DNA of 64,000 nucleotides from Ramazzottius varieornatus (taxonomy: Eukaryota > Tardigrada > Eutardigrada > Parachela > Ramazzottiidae), in contig BDGG01000001.1 in assembly GCA_001949185.1 (NCBI GenBank), positions 1,107,153-1,171,152 on the forward strand. Reading direction: 5' to 3'. Both the position numbers and the translations under genes were made by a program. Below, one piece after another: positions 1 through 10,341 of the stretch (its first letter is position 1; the number at the start of each line of letters is the position of its first letter). The notes beneath the pieces are model-generated. The model was given only the letters and a program-made list of their open reading frames with translations, was not told where the DNA came from and ran no database searches.

Positions 1-1534
1 CGATGGACGGGTAACAGTACAAAACCGCGTAGCAGTGCGGAACCATACGGCAGCAGTGTGGCACGGCAGTACGGTTGCGCAACCGCAAGGAAGATTGGGA
101 GAAAAATTCCGTGCAGTACGCACCGTATAATTCTGGAACAGTGTCGCATCGCCTAGTAGCGCAGGCGCCCTAGCTGCCAGCATGAAGTTTGTGACTGATT
201 GCCTGTTCGGTCGGGTGTTTCTCTCTTAGAATTCACCGAATAAGCTGAGGTCGGTCATGTAACATGTGTTTTCGTGTGCTATAAGCCAGAGACGGAATTC
301 CCTTTTGATTTTAGCATCCTAGGCTTCAACCACTCCTTCAGAAACGCTGTTTTAATGACTGTGGTGAAATTTTCACCGATATTTTTCGGCGATGTACCAT
401 CTTTCTCGATCGAAAAAGCTTGATGGTTTGCTGTTTCCTAAGATATCTCAATTCAGAGGAAAAAATGCCGTTAAAACAAAATTTTCGTTGGGTATGCCGT
501 CCGCACAGCATATGGAACAGCGTTTGCAGCATGGTACCGCAAGAAAAAATTTCGGAAATAACCGCGTGCCGAACGTGCAGCAAGTTTCTGCGAGCCCGAA
601 GTATGGTTCGGGCTCGCTGATAAACACGACTCTCGAACTTCAGGAGAGGAGAAACTAAAGATTTTCGTTGAACACAGGAAGATAAAAATGAAAAATAGAT
701 TCTGAGAGATGCTAAATGGGGTGAACAGAAGGCACTATCCGAAAACCGAGGACAAAACCGCCCAAGTCAATGAAGCGAGACTGAACCAGCTGAGCACACT
801 TGTCCAAGAAAAATTTGCAACACGAAAAGCTCTAGACAGTCAAAAGAAGAGGCAAGAGAAAACTATCTGACTTCAGAAAGAAGACTGCAATTTCTTTCCG
901 GGAACTTTACACCGAATCTGCTAACAAAGACAGCGCGTCCTCCATTACTGAGTCATCCATCTCCAGGGAATAGCTGGAATCAAGACCAGATTCGTAGTCA
1001 GGCCCTGAGTGATTCAGAAAGGACTGCGGCGCTGAAGGAAGACTTTTGAGGTAATGGTCCAGAACAACGGCCACTAAAAAGAAAAATTCATACCATGTCA
1101 TAATAGTCACTTCAGAATGATTGAGTATAGGCAGCTCGATTAGTTCCGTACCGTCTCCTGGAGGAGAACAGCCAAGGTGGCGAACGCTTTTCCCCGACAG
1201 TTCACGCATCAAATAATCAAAGTTTCGCGTGCCGCTGGAAAAGAATATGAGTTGCTCGAATATGTTAATCCCTTTATCTTAGTTGTGTAACTTGGGGAAC
1301 TGCTAGACGAGTAAAGTAAACCGACGTTTGCGTTTGTAGATCGAAAACATCAGCATTCGGACTTGCAGGATCCTTCTGTGCAGTAAAGAACGATCCGGAA
1401 TAGCTGGTAGAGGGAGTCGCAGTGGGCGAAAGTGCGGTGAAGTACCGACCATCCGCGGATCTAACTCGAACCTCTCTGAAGAAAGAGAGGACACGCTACT
1501 CGATGCTTTGCCCAATACGAAGGGAATAACCAGC
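1..1534. other. No supported gene
   Basis: Only short open frames on both strands, without convincing splice structure or a recognisable family. The first 130 bases are locally repetitive, with variants of CAGTACGG, CGGCAGT and GCGCAACCGC, and look like decayed simple repeat. Nothing else is supported. Confidence 0.5.
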
Positions 1535-2857
1535 TTACTCTAAAGGACTTCCGGTCGGTGAAGTTTGTTTGAAGACGTCAATCAAGGACAATGGTGAGTC
1601 CAACGCCAGTATCTGTAGACTTCCGCCGGCAGCGATGTCCGGTATCGAAATCTCTTGAGCGCCACCGGAAATGGTAGCCCAGTCTGCAAGAACGTCCATC
1701 GTGGCTGGTTCTGCTTGGCTTGTCACTACAAGGGAAAAAATAAGGAGCGGGAACACCACAGATGAGCGCGCGGCAAACAGACTCAACAGAATCGTCTTCC
1801 CAAGCGGCGCACGTTTTGCGTCACTGCCCAAAAGGTGCGCCACTTGGGGAAAACCATGGTGCCGGGTTTTGTCATCCGAGCTCGCAAATTCAATGACTTT
1901 CGGAGTTCGTGCATTTCCACCCCGGATGGTATACGCAATCAGACGCCGGAGTCCGAGTGATAATTCCCGTAAACAGTCATACAGCAGTGTGCCGAGGCTG
2001 AGCTAAGAGGAAATCACTCACAGGTTTCTTCCACCTTCTGCGATCCATCCGCAGTTTCCGGCCTGGGATTCGCACCTCCGTTTGAGAGAACTGCAGTCTT
2101 CGAAGTCTTCTTTGTGGAGCGAGAGAGATTCTGATTCGCTTTGTTGCTATCTTTGAGCTGTTTATCCTGTAGTCGCTTCAGTCGACGCTTCTCGTTGGCC
2201 GCCATTCTTTTATCCTCTTTCACCGAATTCTTCTTCGCTCCAACCTTCTCCCCGTCATTAACAACGCCTGCCGCCATCATCCTGTAATGGCCAGATTGCT
2301 TTCTGGTACGACACGGACTATCCGTTTGGAACTTGGGGGTGAGGGAGTCCCTCAGACTTTCCAGCTCTGCGCTCAAACTTCGCCTGTAAGTTGATATGGA
2401 GTTCATAAATTCTTCAATATTCAACAAATCGGTTTCCGAGATTCCTTAGTAATCCTTACCGTTTTTGTTTTGTGGCAACTTGTGAAGAAGGTTCTTCCAC
2501 AGGTTTCTCTTCCTGGTGTGAAGTGGAAGCAACGCTTGCCAGCTGGGTTTTCTGGCCGCCGAACAGAAGAGAAGATTTGCGAGAGAATTTCTTCCTAAGC
2601 TTCTGAAGCATCGTCGGCTGCGCTTTCCCAGCTCTCGAGTCTCTCTTCTCACCAGTCAATTTCCGTACCCTAGACTGCTTCAGGTCCTCCGGCATCGTGT
2701 CCAACAGATCGCCACCTAACTCCAGGAAAAAAGCATCCTCTTGGCCGATGCACAGAAGCTGCCGATGAATGCGATACTCTTGGACGTCGAATGTCACCGG
2801 CTGTAAGGGCTGGAAGCGCTCGAAACACGGGTAAGTCTCGGTTTCACCTTTCCCCAT
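1535..2857 (-). CDS. Hypothetical protein, three exons, basic and lysine-rich middle
   Basis: I do not recognise this protein. The first exon (2460-2857) starts with MGKGETETYPCFERFQ in a good start context (CCGATGG) and ends at a strong donor. The middle exon (upper end near 2414-2427, lower end 2022) is rich in Lys, Arg and Ser, with a run resembling NEKRRLKRLQDKQLKD, suggesting a disordered or coiled-coil basic segment. The last exon (1535-1725) ends SLIDVFKQTSPTGSPLE. The join 2022 to 1725 keeps frame exactly (phase 1 to phase 1). The join of the first two exons could not be put in phase, so an exon edge is misplaced or a small exon is missing. The second intron contains one copy of the palindromic repeat family (1795-1853). 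Function unknown; nuclear localisation would be a guess from the basic residues. Confidence 0.45.
1795..1853. repeat. Palindromic repeat, copy 1
   Basis: Ends TTCCCAAGCGGCGCAC and GTGCGCCACTTGGGGAAAA are inverted copies of each other. The inner bases extend the stem (GTTTTG against CAAAAG). It lies in the last intron of the minus-strand gene at 1535-2857. Confidence 0.8.
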
Positions 2858-3146
2858 CGGAAATGAATATCAAGGGTCAGGACATCATTCGGAAATCGGA
2901 AGCAGAAGGATAGTGGGGAAGACCGCATTTTTTAAGATTAATGCGATTTCTTTCTTACACAGGATGTGCCGTGTGCGGCAGGAAAGACGCGCCGGTTGAT
3001 CATCAAACGAGGTGGGTTGATTTACTGATTTGTTTATACAGTTCACGCTGAAACAGAGTCGCGAAATGAGCAGTCTTTCGAGTTTCTGATTGATGGTCTA
3101 GTGAGGAAGGTCACGAAAGTGCGATACATCTTGGCCAAGAAACAAA

Positions 3147-4566
3147 TCAAAAGGCGCGAGCGTACTGCCTTTGATGTGAACGATATAGTGTGCCGTATGC
3201 AGGTGCAGGAGTGCGCACCACTGCCAGGATCTCTATGGTGCAGGTCCGTGCACTGAGCTTTGCGCAGTGCCAGCAGAGGATCTTGTCATCGTTGTGCCAG
3301 ACTTCCTTTCGCTCGGTGCCAATGGAGCTACGGTTGTTCTCTTCTTCTTCACAGGCTGCTTCACAAGACCAAGAGCTTGTGTTAATGCAGTTCGGTACCC
3401 CGTACTGATTATCAGGTAGATTAACTACGGAAAAGAGGATCACAGCTTCGTTCGGAAGATGCGGTAGAGGTAGGCTTCGGAAATCCAAGCCGCAAAGGTG
3501 TATTGTGACGTTATGGTAAAACCGCTGCACCAGCGTATCGGTCAGCTTTTAGTTCGCTTTGCGATGACGTCACAGGTAACCCTGTCTGGCAATGGCTTAG
3601 CAATGGCTCTACTCTCCAGATCGCGAATCATCGAGGAGGACTTACCGGATTGATCGCGAACTCAGCCACAAAGCCAACCTTCAGCCAGTAAGTCAAGCCT
3701 TGATACTGCACGAACAGCCTGGGAGCTACGGACCAGACAGCAGTGTAGGGAACTGCACACAGGCAGCACCAAATCAAGGAAGCCAGCATGGCTTTGGCAA
3801 TGACCAGTCGTTTCTTCAACACGGTTCCTCGTCTTTGAGGCTGCGGGGACATTCTCGCAGCCCTGATCTTGATAAACGCCGTGATGAATATAGGCACCGA
3901 AGCCACACCGACCAGAGCATAAGGTATGACTACCGTCAAGAAAACCAGAAATCCTCCGCGACGTTCGGTAACTCTAAGCGAACACAGTCCGTTGGACGAC
4001 CTCTCGAGAAGCCCTCCGAACTTCCCACTAGAATGTAGGCCGATATCGATGATGCTGATAGCCCAAGCTATGGCTATCATCAGGGCCGAAACCTTACGAC
4101 TTCCGACACGATTGTACTGATGAGGAAAGCAGATAGCAGCGAGGCGGTTGACGGCGAGGCAAACGTCGGCCCAGCTGGTGGCGGCGATGGCCACTTGGTA
4201 CATTGCGTAGAAGACGCAGTGGCCAGGATGGGGAAGAAGCCAGGTTAGGCCGAGGTAGCTAAAGTAGGTAGCGACCGTCACGCCGAAGGACAAGACGAGG
4301 GAAAGGAGGAAGCCGGCAAAGGCCAGGTTGGCCACGAGGAGCCGCGAACCCGGGCGCGATTGGCGGTCGTTGTACGCGGCAATGATGAGGGAAAGGTTCG
4401 TCAAGCCTCCGAAAAGGTGAAAAGTGGTGCTTAGCACGAACCAGCTGGTGATGCTGGACGGACTGGGTAGGGAAGGTTCTTCGAAACTGCCGTTGAAGTT
4501 TCCGAGAACGGTTGTGACATTGCTGCCTTTTGCAGAGTCGTTGGTTGACAGATCGAGGTACTTCAT
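3147..4566 (-). CDS. Rhodopsin-class (class A) G-protein-coupled receptor
   Basis: Seven-transmembrane receptor in the plasma membrane. Two exons, 3646-4566 and 3147-3524, join in phase 0 and give 432 residues. The extracellular N-terminus carries several N-x-S/T sites (NDS, NVT, NGS). TM1 has GGLTNLSLI and TM2 has LLVANLAFAGFL. A conserved Cys lies before TM3 (GHCVFYAMY), pairing in the family with a loop-2 Cys (GLCSLRV). The usual DRY at the end of TM3 is NRL, followed by AAICFPHQY. Loop 3 is basic and TM6 reads WCCLCAVPYTAVW. The splice restores the TM7 motif NPxxY as NPRFY, which supports the exon join. The tail of about 120 residues is Cys- and Glu-rich and unlike known receptors, so a further splice is possible. 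The ligand cannot be predicted; peptide or amine are both open. Confidence 0.8.
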
Positions 4567-5514
4567 AGCTGACTGGGAATTGTGAAACTATGACAAGGTG
4601 TGCTCTGAACATCAGAACCGCAAGAAGAATATCTCAGTCAACAGTTTAAACAGCAATCGAGAATCGCGGTTATTTTTCTGGGGAAACGATTGGGACGCGA
4701 TGGAATTAATCTGTTTGACGCCGTGATCACGTGAAACAAGGGAAAAAGCAAGATTAATCCCCAAGAGGGAAACAACAAAAAGCAATCAGCCAGTGGAAGG
4801 TTTAGAGATTCTCCGGTATGAATTTTATGCTGAAGGTTAAGTGGATAAAGGTGTTGTCGCGGTTCCTGGTGACGCATCAGTTGACTTCAAGTGGGAATGA
4901 AGCCCATGAATAATTAGACGATTTTGATCAAGAGGGAGAGTATTCATCTGTTTCCTGTCCGCTCAGCAAGCTGTGACCTGGTCACAAAGATTTTTGTCAA
5001 GATCTGGTGTTGACTTCACCAACCAATAATAATTCCCGTATATGCGTCCCAGAATCACTCACGAGCCTCCCATCTCTCAGGTAACCCTGTACCCATATTT
5101 CGAGTTTGACTAAGCGATTTGTCCACCGCAAACCGCCAAGACAAGGCAATTTACCGGATGTAAAAAAACGCACGCAATGTCATGAAAAAGATGTGTGAAT
5201 ATTGTACACAATCGAAATGTGACTAAAAGTCGGAAGCCATACAGCACCGTAAAATCACACTGAAAAACTCTTCTTCATGGCTAAAACGAGAACAAATCTT
5301 TTGCCAGCAGAATAAGCTTGAGGAGAGTAACCAATAAATACATAGTATACAACTTAGTCGACACTCAAGCTTTCTGTACCACCCCCGCATAAATTGTAGG
5401 CTACCCAGACTCTGTAAAGGTTTCTCCTGAGCCCGCCCGAACCTACAACGGTGCGGAAGCAGTTGTAAAGTCTAGTTTCGCGTACTCGAAGGAATTAAAA
5501 AACCCGCACCTGTA
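4567..5514. other. Intergenic, no gene seen
   Basis: Between the divergent end of the receptor gene and the 3' end of the acyl-CoA dehydrogenase gene. There are no sizeable open frames with coding character and no repeat-family copy. It probably holds the receptor promoter and the dehydrogenase 3' UTR. Confidence 0.5.
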
Positions 5515-8500
5515 TTAAAAGCCCAAAGGATGCTCCTGTACAGCCCCGCCCTTCTCGCACATCTGCTGCGCCAGTTCGGCCATGGCCTTGAAATTACCAA
5601 CGTCGCGCTTCGACTTTGTCATGAGGAGGTTCGCCGTTACTCTTTGCGCCGCCTATAAGAAAGATTCACTCGATAATGCCAATAAAAAACAAAATAAGGA
5701 GTGTCTTCTTACTTCGTGACAGAAAGTGTTGACCAGCTTCACTTCGAAATCTACAGTCTCCTTATTATCCTGTAGCGACTTTGTTACTCGCGAAAGAATA
5801 ACGGCCATACTGTACAGGTCGATCGCCGCGTCGGCGACTCTCTTCAGGATGAACTGCTCATCTGAAATTCAGCCAAGAAGAAAATTGATTTCATGAGATA
5901 AACTCATTTGGGAGTTCGGTAAAAAAATCCGACCAAATATCGTTTCACCAAATGGCGCACTCCTCCAGTGTTATATAGCTGTAAACGTGCGCCACTTTGG
6001 AAAACGATCTAGTCGAATCTGGTCAACGAGCTCTCACTTGCCGGATATTTTCCCCCCAATGCTCTTACCGACAATATTCGTTCGGTACTTGACCAGCAAG
6101 TTCTCGATGGTCTCGCCGAACATGCCAATACCGACAGCCAGCATCTGAGCCGAATCCTTGAGTTTTCCATCGACTTGACCATCCAACGATGGACCGCCAC
6201 TTCGTACTCCGATCTTCCTCAGACCGCGAGTCATGCCTTCGTTCAAGACTAGACCAAGGTTACCCATTGGGTTTTTCATAGCCTTCTGGAGTTCTCGAAG
6301 GTGTCCACCCGCGTACTGCACACCAGTCAGAGCGACGAAGAGCCTGAGGATGTCGTTGGAGCCTTCGAAGATTCTGAAGATGCGCAGGTCGCGAAGTACT
6401 CTCTCGAGGCCAGTCTCTTTCATGAAACCCATGCCACCGAACAGCTGAATGGCTTCATCGGTGGTGAACCTGTTAACGGAGATCGTCAAATATCGGTAAA
6501 TCAGCGTGCGTAGGCTAATCAGTTGCGTCGAACAGTATGCAGGTACATGTCTTCGAAACATGCGTCAGCACTGTCATTCACCTACATACTCCATACGAGA
6601 CCAACATCAGCCACTCCCGTATGCTGGTACACAACTTTCACAAAAGCGCCCAACCATTATGCAACCGCATACACATTAGCTATTTTCAAGGACTGTGTCA
6701 GTATGGGGGGTGTATGTCGGAGCCAAACGAGATGATAGAATCCTTACTTGGACACAGTGAAACTTACCAGGCAGCTTCTGAGCCGTAGATTTTACTGATG
6801 GCGGCTTCCAGCTGAAAGTCCTGATGCTTCTGGTCCATGATACCACTGATGTGGTACGCCATGGACTCGGTAACGTACTGGACCATCTGCATACGAGCCA
6901 GCTTTTCCTGGATGGCACCGTAGCTGTTGATGAGGTTCCCGAACTGGTAGCGGCTGTTGGCTTGATCGACGCACTTCTTGATCACCGCTCGCATCGTTCC
7001 CGACATGGCAGCGGCCATACCGAACCGGCCGTTATTCAGGATGGCCATCGCGACCTAGAAGCCCGATTATTACAGCCGTGAACCCAAATAAAAGCCCGGG
7101 AAACAAACTCGACGAGATCGTTCATCTGAGTGGCGCAGGTTTGCGGTGTTAATGACGTAAAGAGTGCGCCACTTAGTGAACGATTCGATCCAGTTCACCC
7201 ACTGAGCTCCAAGATGGTTCTCAATTAGCGGCGTGTTCCAAAGTCGAACAAGTGCAGACCTCCGAGAGTAAATGACTTGAAACACAAACCTTGAAACCGT
7301 TTCCGACACCGCCCAGGACATTTTCCACGGGGATCTTGACGTCGTCAAAGTACAGCTCGGTGGTGTTGGAGCACTTGATGCCCATCTTCTTCTCAGGCGC
7401 TCCGTTCTTCACACCCATGCCTCGCTCGACGATGAAGGCGGTAATCTTTTCCTTGACGTTACCTTCTTCATCCTTTACGTCCGTCTGCCAAAGACAAGGG
7501 AAACGAGACGATTTTAACCAGGAACCCATGAGGCATTAACCTGCATAATTATCGAACGTGAATTCTTACCTGGGCAAAGACGGTGAAGATTTCAGCGATG
7601 CCGCCATTAGAAATCCAGATTTTCTGGCCATTGAGGATGTAATTTTTGCCGTCTGGAGAGAGGACTGCCTTAGAGCGGATGCTGGCGGCGTCACTTCCGG
7701 CGCTGGGTTCTGTCAAGGAGAAGGCAGCGAAGTGCTCGCCAGTGGCCAGCTTGGGCAGGTACTTCCTCTTCTGCTCTTCCGTACCGGCTAGCATGATACC
7801 CTTGAAGCCAATGGACTGGTGGGAACCCAGGAAGATGCCAATGCCCAGATCGTTCGCGCCAACGATCTCGACCAACCGAGCATACTGTGTGTTGTTGCAA
7901 CCTAAGTATGAGAAATATTCCAAACAATTAATCCCAAATATTTTATTCGGCTGACGCATTTCTAAAAACACCTCAGAAGTTTTAACTACGAAGTACCTAA
8001 GCCGTTGTACTCGGGAGGCACTTGGAGTCCGAAAGCGCCCAGCTCAGCCAACTGCTTCGTCACTTCCGGCGGAACTTCCGCCTTCTCGTCGTTCAGCGCT
8101 GGGTTGACGCCCTCAGCGAAAAACTTTGTGGTTGGCTCCACGAAAGACTGCAGAGTCGAACGTTGTTCTTCGTCCAAAACATTCGGGTACGGGAATATCT
8201 AAAACCAGCATTCAAACAGATCAAACACTGAAAACTAGCTGAAGACTGAAGTCATGAAATTCATACCTGCTCTGTTACAGCTCGCCCACGGAACAAATTT
8301 GCCACGAAAGACTTGGACTCCATCGCCTTCTTTTCCATCCTAGCCTTCTTGTCCCGTGTTGGCTTAACATCTTTCGTTGCATAACTGCCCTTTCCAGCCG
8401 TAGCTAAAACAGAAAACTATGAGGAAAAGCAACTCTACCCGCGGGACACGTACATGCATACACAATGCTACAGCATTCTACCGAGTGCGTGAATGCAGGT

Positions 8501-8874
8501 GAAGGATCATGAAAAAACGTAGAGAAGAGACCAAAACCATCATGTTCCTGCATACACGCGGAACACTATGCTGGCTAGGGGCTACAGTACGCAGGCGCCC
8601 GATACTCACCTGATTCCTTTGAGCTAGACTTTGCGAGCCTTGGGATGGATTCGCTTCTGCTTGGCCTTTCATTGTACGCTTCCTTTCGTTGGGGAGCAGC
8701 GGCAGCGTACAAATCAGTGCTGGAACTGCGAAAACATCATCCATCAGGGCATGATGAAGCAGATAAATTCCCATTCTGCAAACGATGAATTTACCTAGTT
8801 ACGGTGGAGGAAGAGCGCAGTAGAATGTGAGCAGGCGCTCTGGCAATTCTGGCTAACGTCGACATCTGCTGCAT
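5515..8874 (-). CDS. ACADVL: Very-long-chain acyl-CoA dehydrogenase, mitochondrial
   Basis: Catalyses the first step of mitochondrial beta-oxidation of long-chain acyl-CoA with FAD, passing electrons to ETF at the inner membrane. Ten exons keep frame throughout: 8795-8874, 8610-8725, 8267-8403, 7997-8198, 7570-7901, 7290-7484, 6768-7054, 6069-6469, 5713-5861, 5515-5652. They give 678 residues, close to the vertebrate length of about 655. The N-terminus [20 protein letters not shown] is an Arg-rich matrix presequence. Substrate/FAD motifs [15 protein letters not shown] and QKIWISNGG are present. The catalytic Glu lies in [16 protein letters not shown]. The C-terminus ends HPLGF, resembling the vertebrate NPLGF end and marking the VLCAD/ACAD9 branch rather than short-chain enzymes. 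Two introns carry palindromic repeats (5939-6008, 7116-7184). Start chosen at the first ATG of the presequence; it faces a divergent gene at 9280. Confidence 0.96.
5939..6008. repeat. Palindromic repeat, copy 2
   Basis: Left end ATCGTTTCACCAAATGGCGCAC and right end GTGCGCCACTTTGGAAAACGAT show the longest clear terminal inverted repeat, about 22 bp. Intronic, between the last exons of the acyl-CoA dehydrogenase gene. Confidence 0.85.
7116..7184. repeat. Palindromic repeat, copy 3
   Basis: Left GATCGTTCATCTGAGTGGCGCA and right GTGCGCCACTTAGTGAACGATT, again inverted. It lies in another intron of the acyl-CoA dehydrogenase gene, between exons 7290-7484 and 6768-7054. Confidence 0.8.
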
Positions 8875-9279
8875 CTTGAAGGAATTAGTGAAAATATTCC
8901 AAAGGCGGATCTGGGATGAGGACCCGTTGGGTGGAAAGTTCAGAGATGAGCAAAGTACAGAATGATGAATGATCTTCTAATTTCTTCCAAGAAAACAAAT
9001 GAGCGTCGACGTCGTCTGGTGACGTCAAGTCATGTGCCGCGTCAGTTACGTCAGGACCGACCGTCGACTTGATGGACAGCGCCGTCCAACTACAATGATT
9101 GCCGAAGGGAAAAGGGAGGAGCGATAATCGTACCTTAATTGATTTAAGGTTGTTGATTGAATGTAAACGAGAGAATCTTCAATCCTCTTTGCTGGGAGGA
9201 TTCCACAATCTCCCATTTTCCGCTTTTCTGTCCTGAGATCTTTTTTGTTGCGGGTGGAATCATCGAGCGTCGGACTAGG
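8875..9279. promoter_or_regulatory. Divergent promoter between VLCAD and the disordered-protein gene; CRE-like palindrome
   Basis: About 400 bp separate two start codons on opposite strands. The segment contains a perfect CREB/ATF-type palindrome TGACGTCA at 9020-9027, with further ACGTCA-like halves within 60 bp (GTTACGTCAGG, CGTCGACGTCG). No TATA box is obvious. Shared regulation of the two genes is an inference from position and motif only. Confidence 0.5.
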
Positions 9280-10112
9280 ATGAGTCGTTTTGTATGCGTG
9301 TCAGTGCGGAGAAACCTCCTATCCAACAGCAATGGGTGCCACTTCGCACCTCGGCGCTTCATGGCAGGCAACACTGAAAGAGGAGGATTCAACGAGGAAG
9401 GGAGTCCCAAGCCAAAGCATTCGTCCGTAGCTGGACAATCCAACACCAATCCTAATGCGAACACTGGACAACACAGGGAGCCTTCTTACGGAAGTTCAAG
9501 CTCCGTCTATTCAGGTGAGAAGTCTTGTCAGAGTACATCATTAACATGCATACAGGATGTCACTATAAATGCAGGTGACCTGATGCATGCATGTGCATGT
9601 CTTTGCGGATGATCGGGATGCGACACGCACAGGGTATCTCATCGTACCGATGGGTAACGGTGTCGGTCTCTGTATCTACGTGTCTCATGTTGAAATATGA
9701 CGTTCCAGATCATCGGATGGAGTCCCAAGACACGATAGATCGCCGGAAAGAGAACTTAGCATCTGGACCAAAGAGTGCCCAAGACTTTGCCAAGGCCATG
9801 ATAGAAGAAAACAAGACAAACGCTGCCAAGCTGGCCGCCCGCTTGAAAGATGGCTATCTAACAGAAGACGATCGCGACTTACCCGAAGGAAAGCCACATG
9901 ATTGGAGGGCAGAAACTGGGCAAATTACCGAGAAACGCCGCGATAAAGAACATGCAATATCGAGCATGCCTGAACATCTGAAACCTATTGATAAAAAGGC
10001 CGGGATCGAACCCATCCCTAAGTTGACCGATGAGATGCACGCGCCTAGTCGGCATGAGCCGGTGGAAAGAGGATATAATTCTGATAAAAATGACATAACA
10101 CGAAATTTATAA
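9280..10112 (+). CDS. Hydrophilic disordered protein with mitochondrial-type presequence
   Basis: Two exons, 9280-9514 and 9709-10112, join in phase 1 and give 212 residues. The N-terminus MSRFVCVSVRRNLLS… has five Arg and no acidic residue in its first 28 residues, typical of a matrix presequence. The rest is strongly hydrophilic, low in hydrophobic and aromatic residues, and rich in Lys, Glu, Asp, Pro, Ser and Asn (for example AKAMIEENKTNAAKLAARLK). One stretch could form an amphipathic helix; the remainder should be disordered. No enzyme motif is visible. Composition recalls LEA-like or other heat-soluble mitochondrial proteins, but no LEA 11-mer repeat is evident, so I do not assign the family. 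It is divergently paired with the VLCAD gene, suggesting a mitochondrial role. Function unknown. Confidence 0.65.
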
Positions 10113-10341
10113 TCTGTTCATATTCGCTGCGTCTTCTGTCCCTCTTCAACCGAGCTGCGTTCGCTGTACTAAATTTATGCTGTTCTCATGCGGTATTCTT
10201 CCAGACGAAAGAGTACTGATGTGATCAAGCAAGTACAACAGTAAATTTTCCCGGTTTTTGTGCGGGAATTTGTGGCACCTGAAGGCCACGAAAGCTTAAA
10301 CGGTATGCAAAACTATTCATCATGGTGAGAAGAGAGAATTT

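Noticed and set aside
392-658. Overlapping open frames on both strands near the window start
   Set aside because: No coding composition, splice sites or family; typical chance overlaps.
907-1212. Minus-strand frame with a hydrophobic stretch
   Set aside because: No partner exon or homology; not enough support for a gene.
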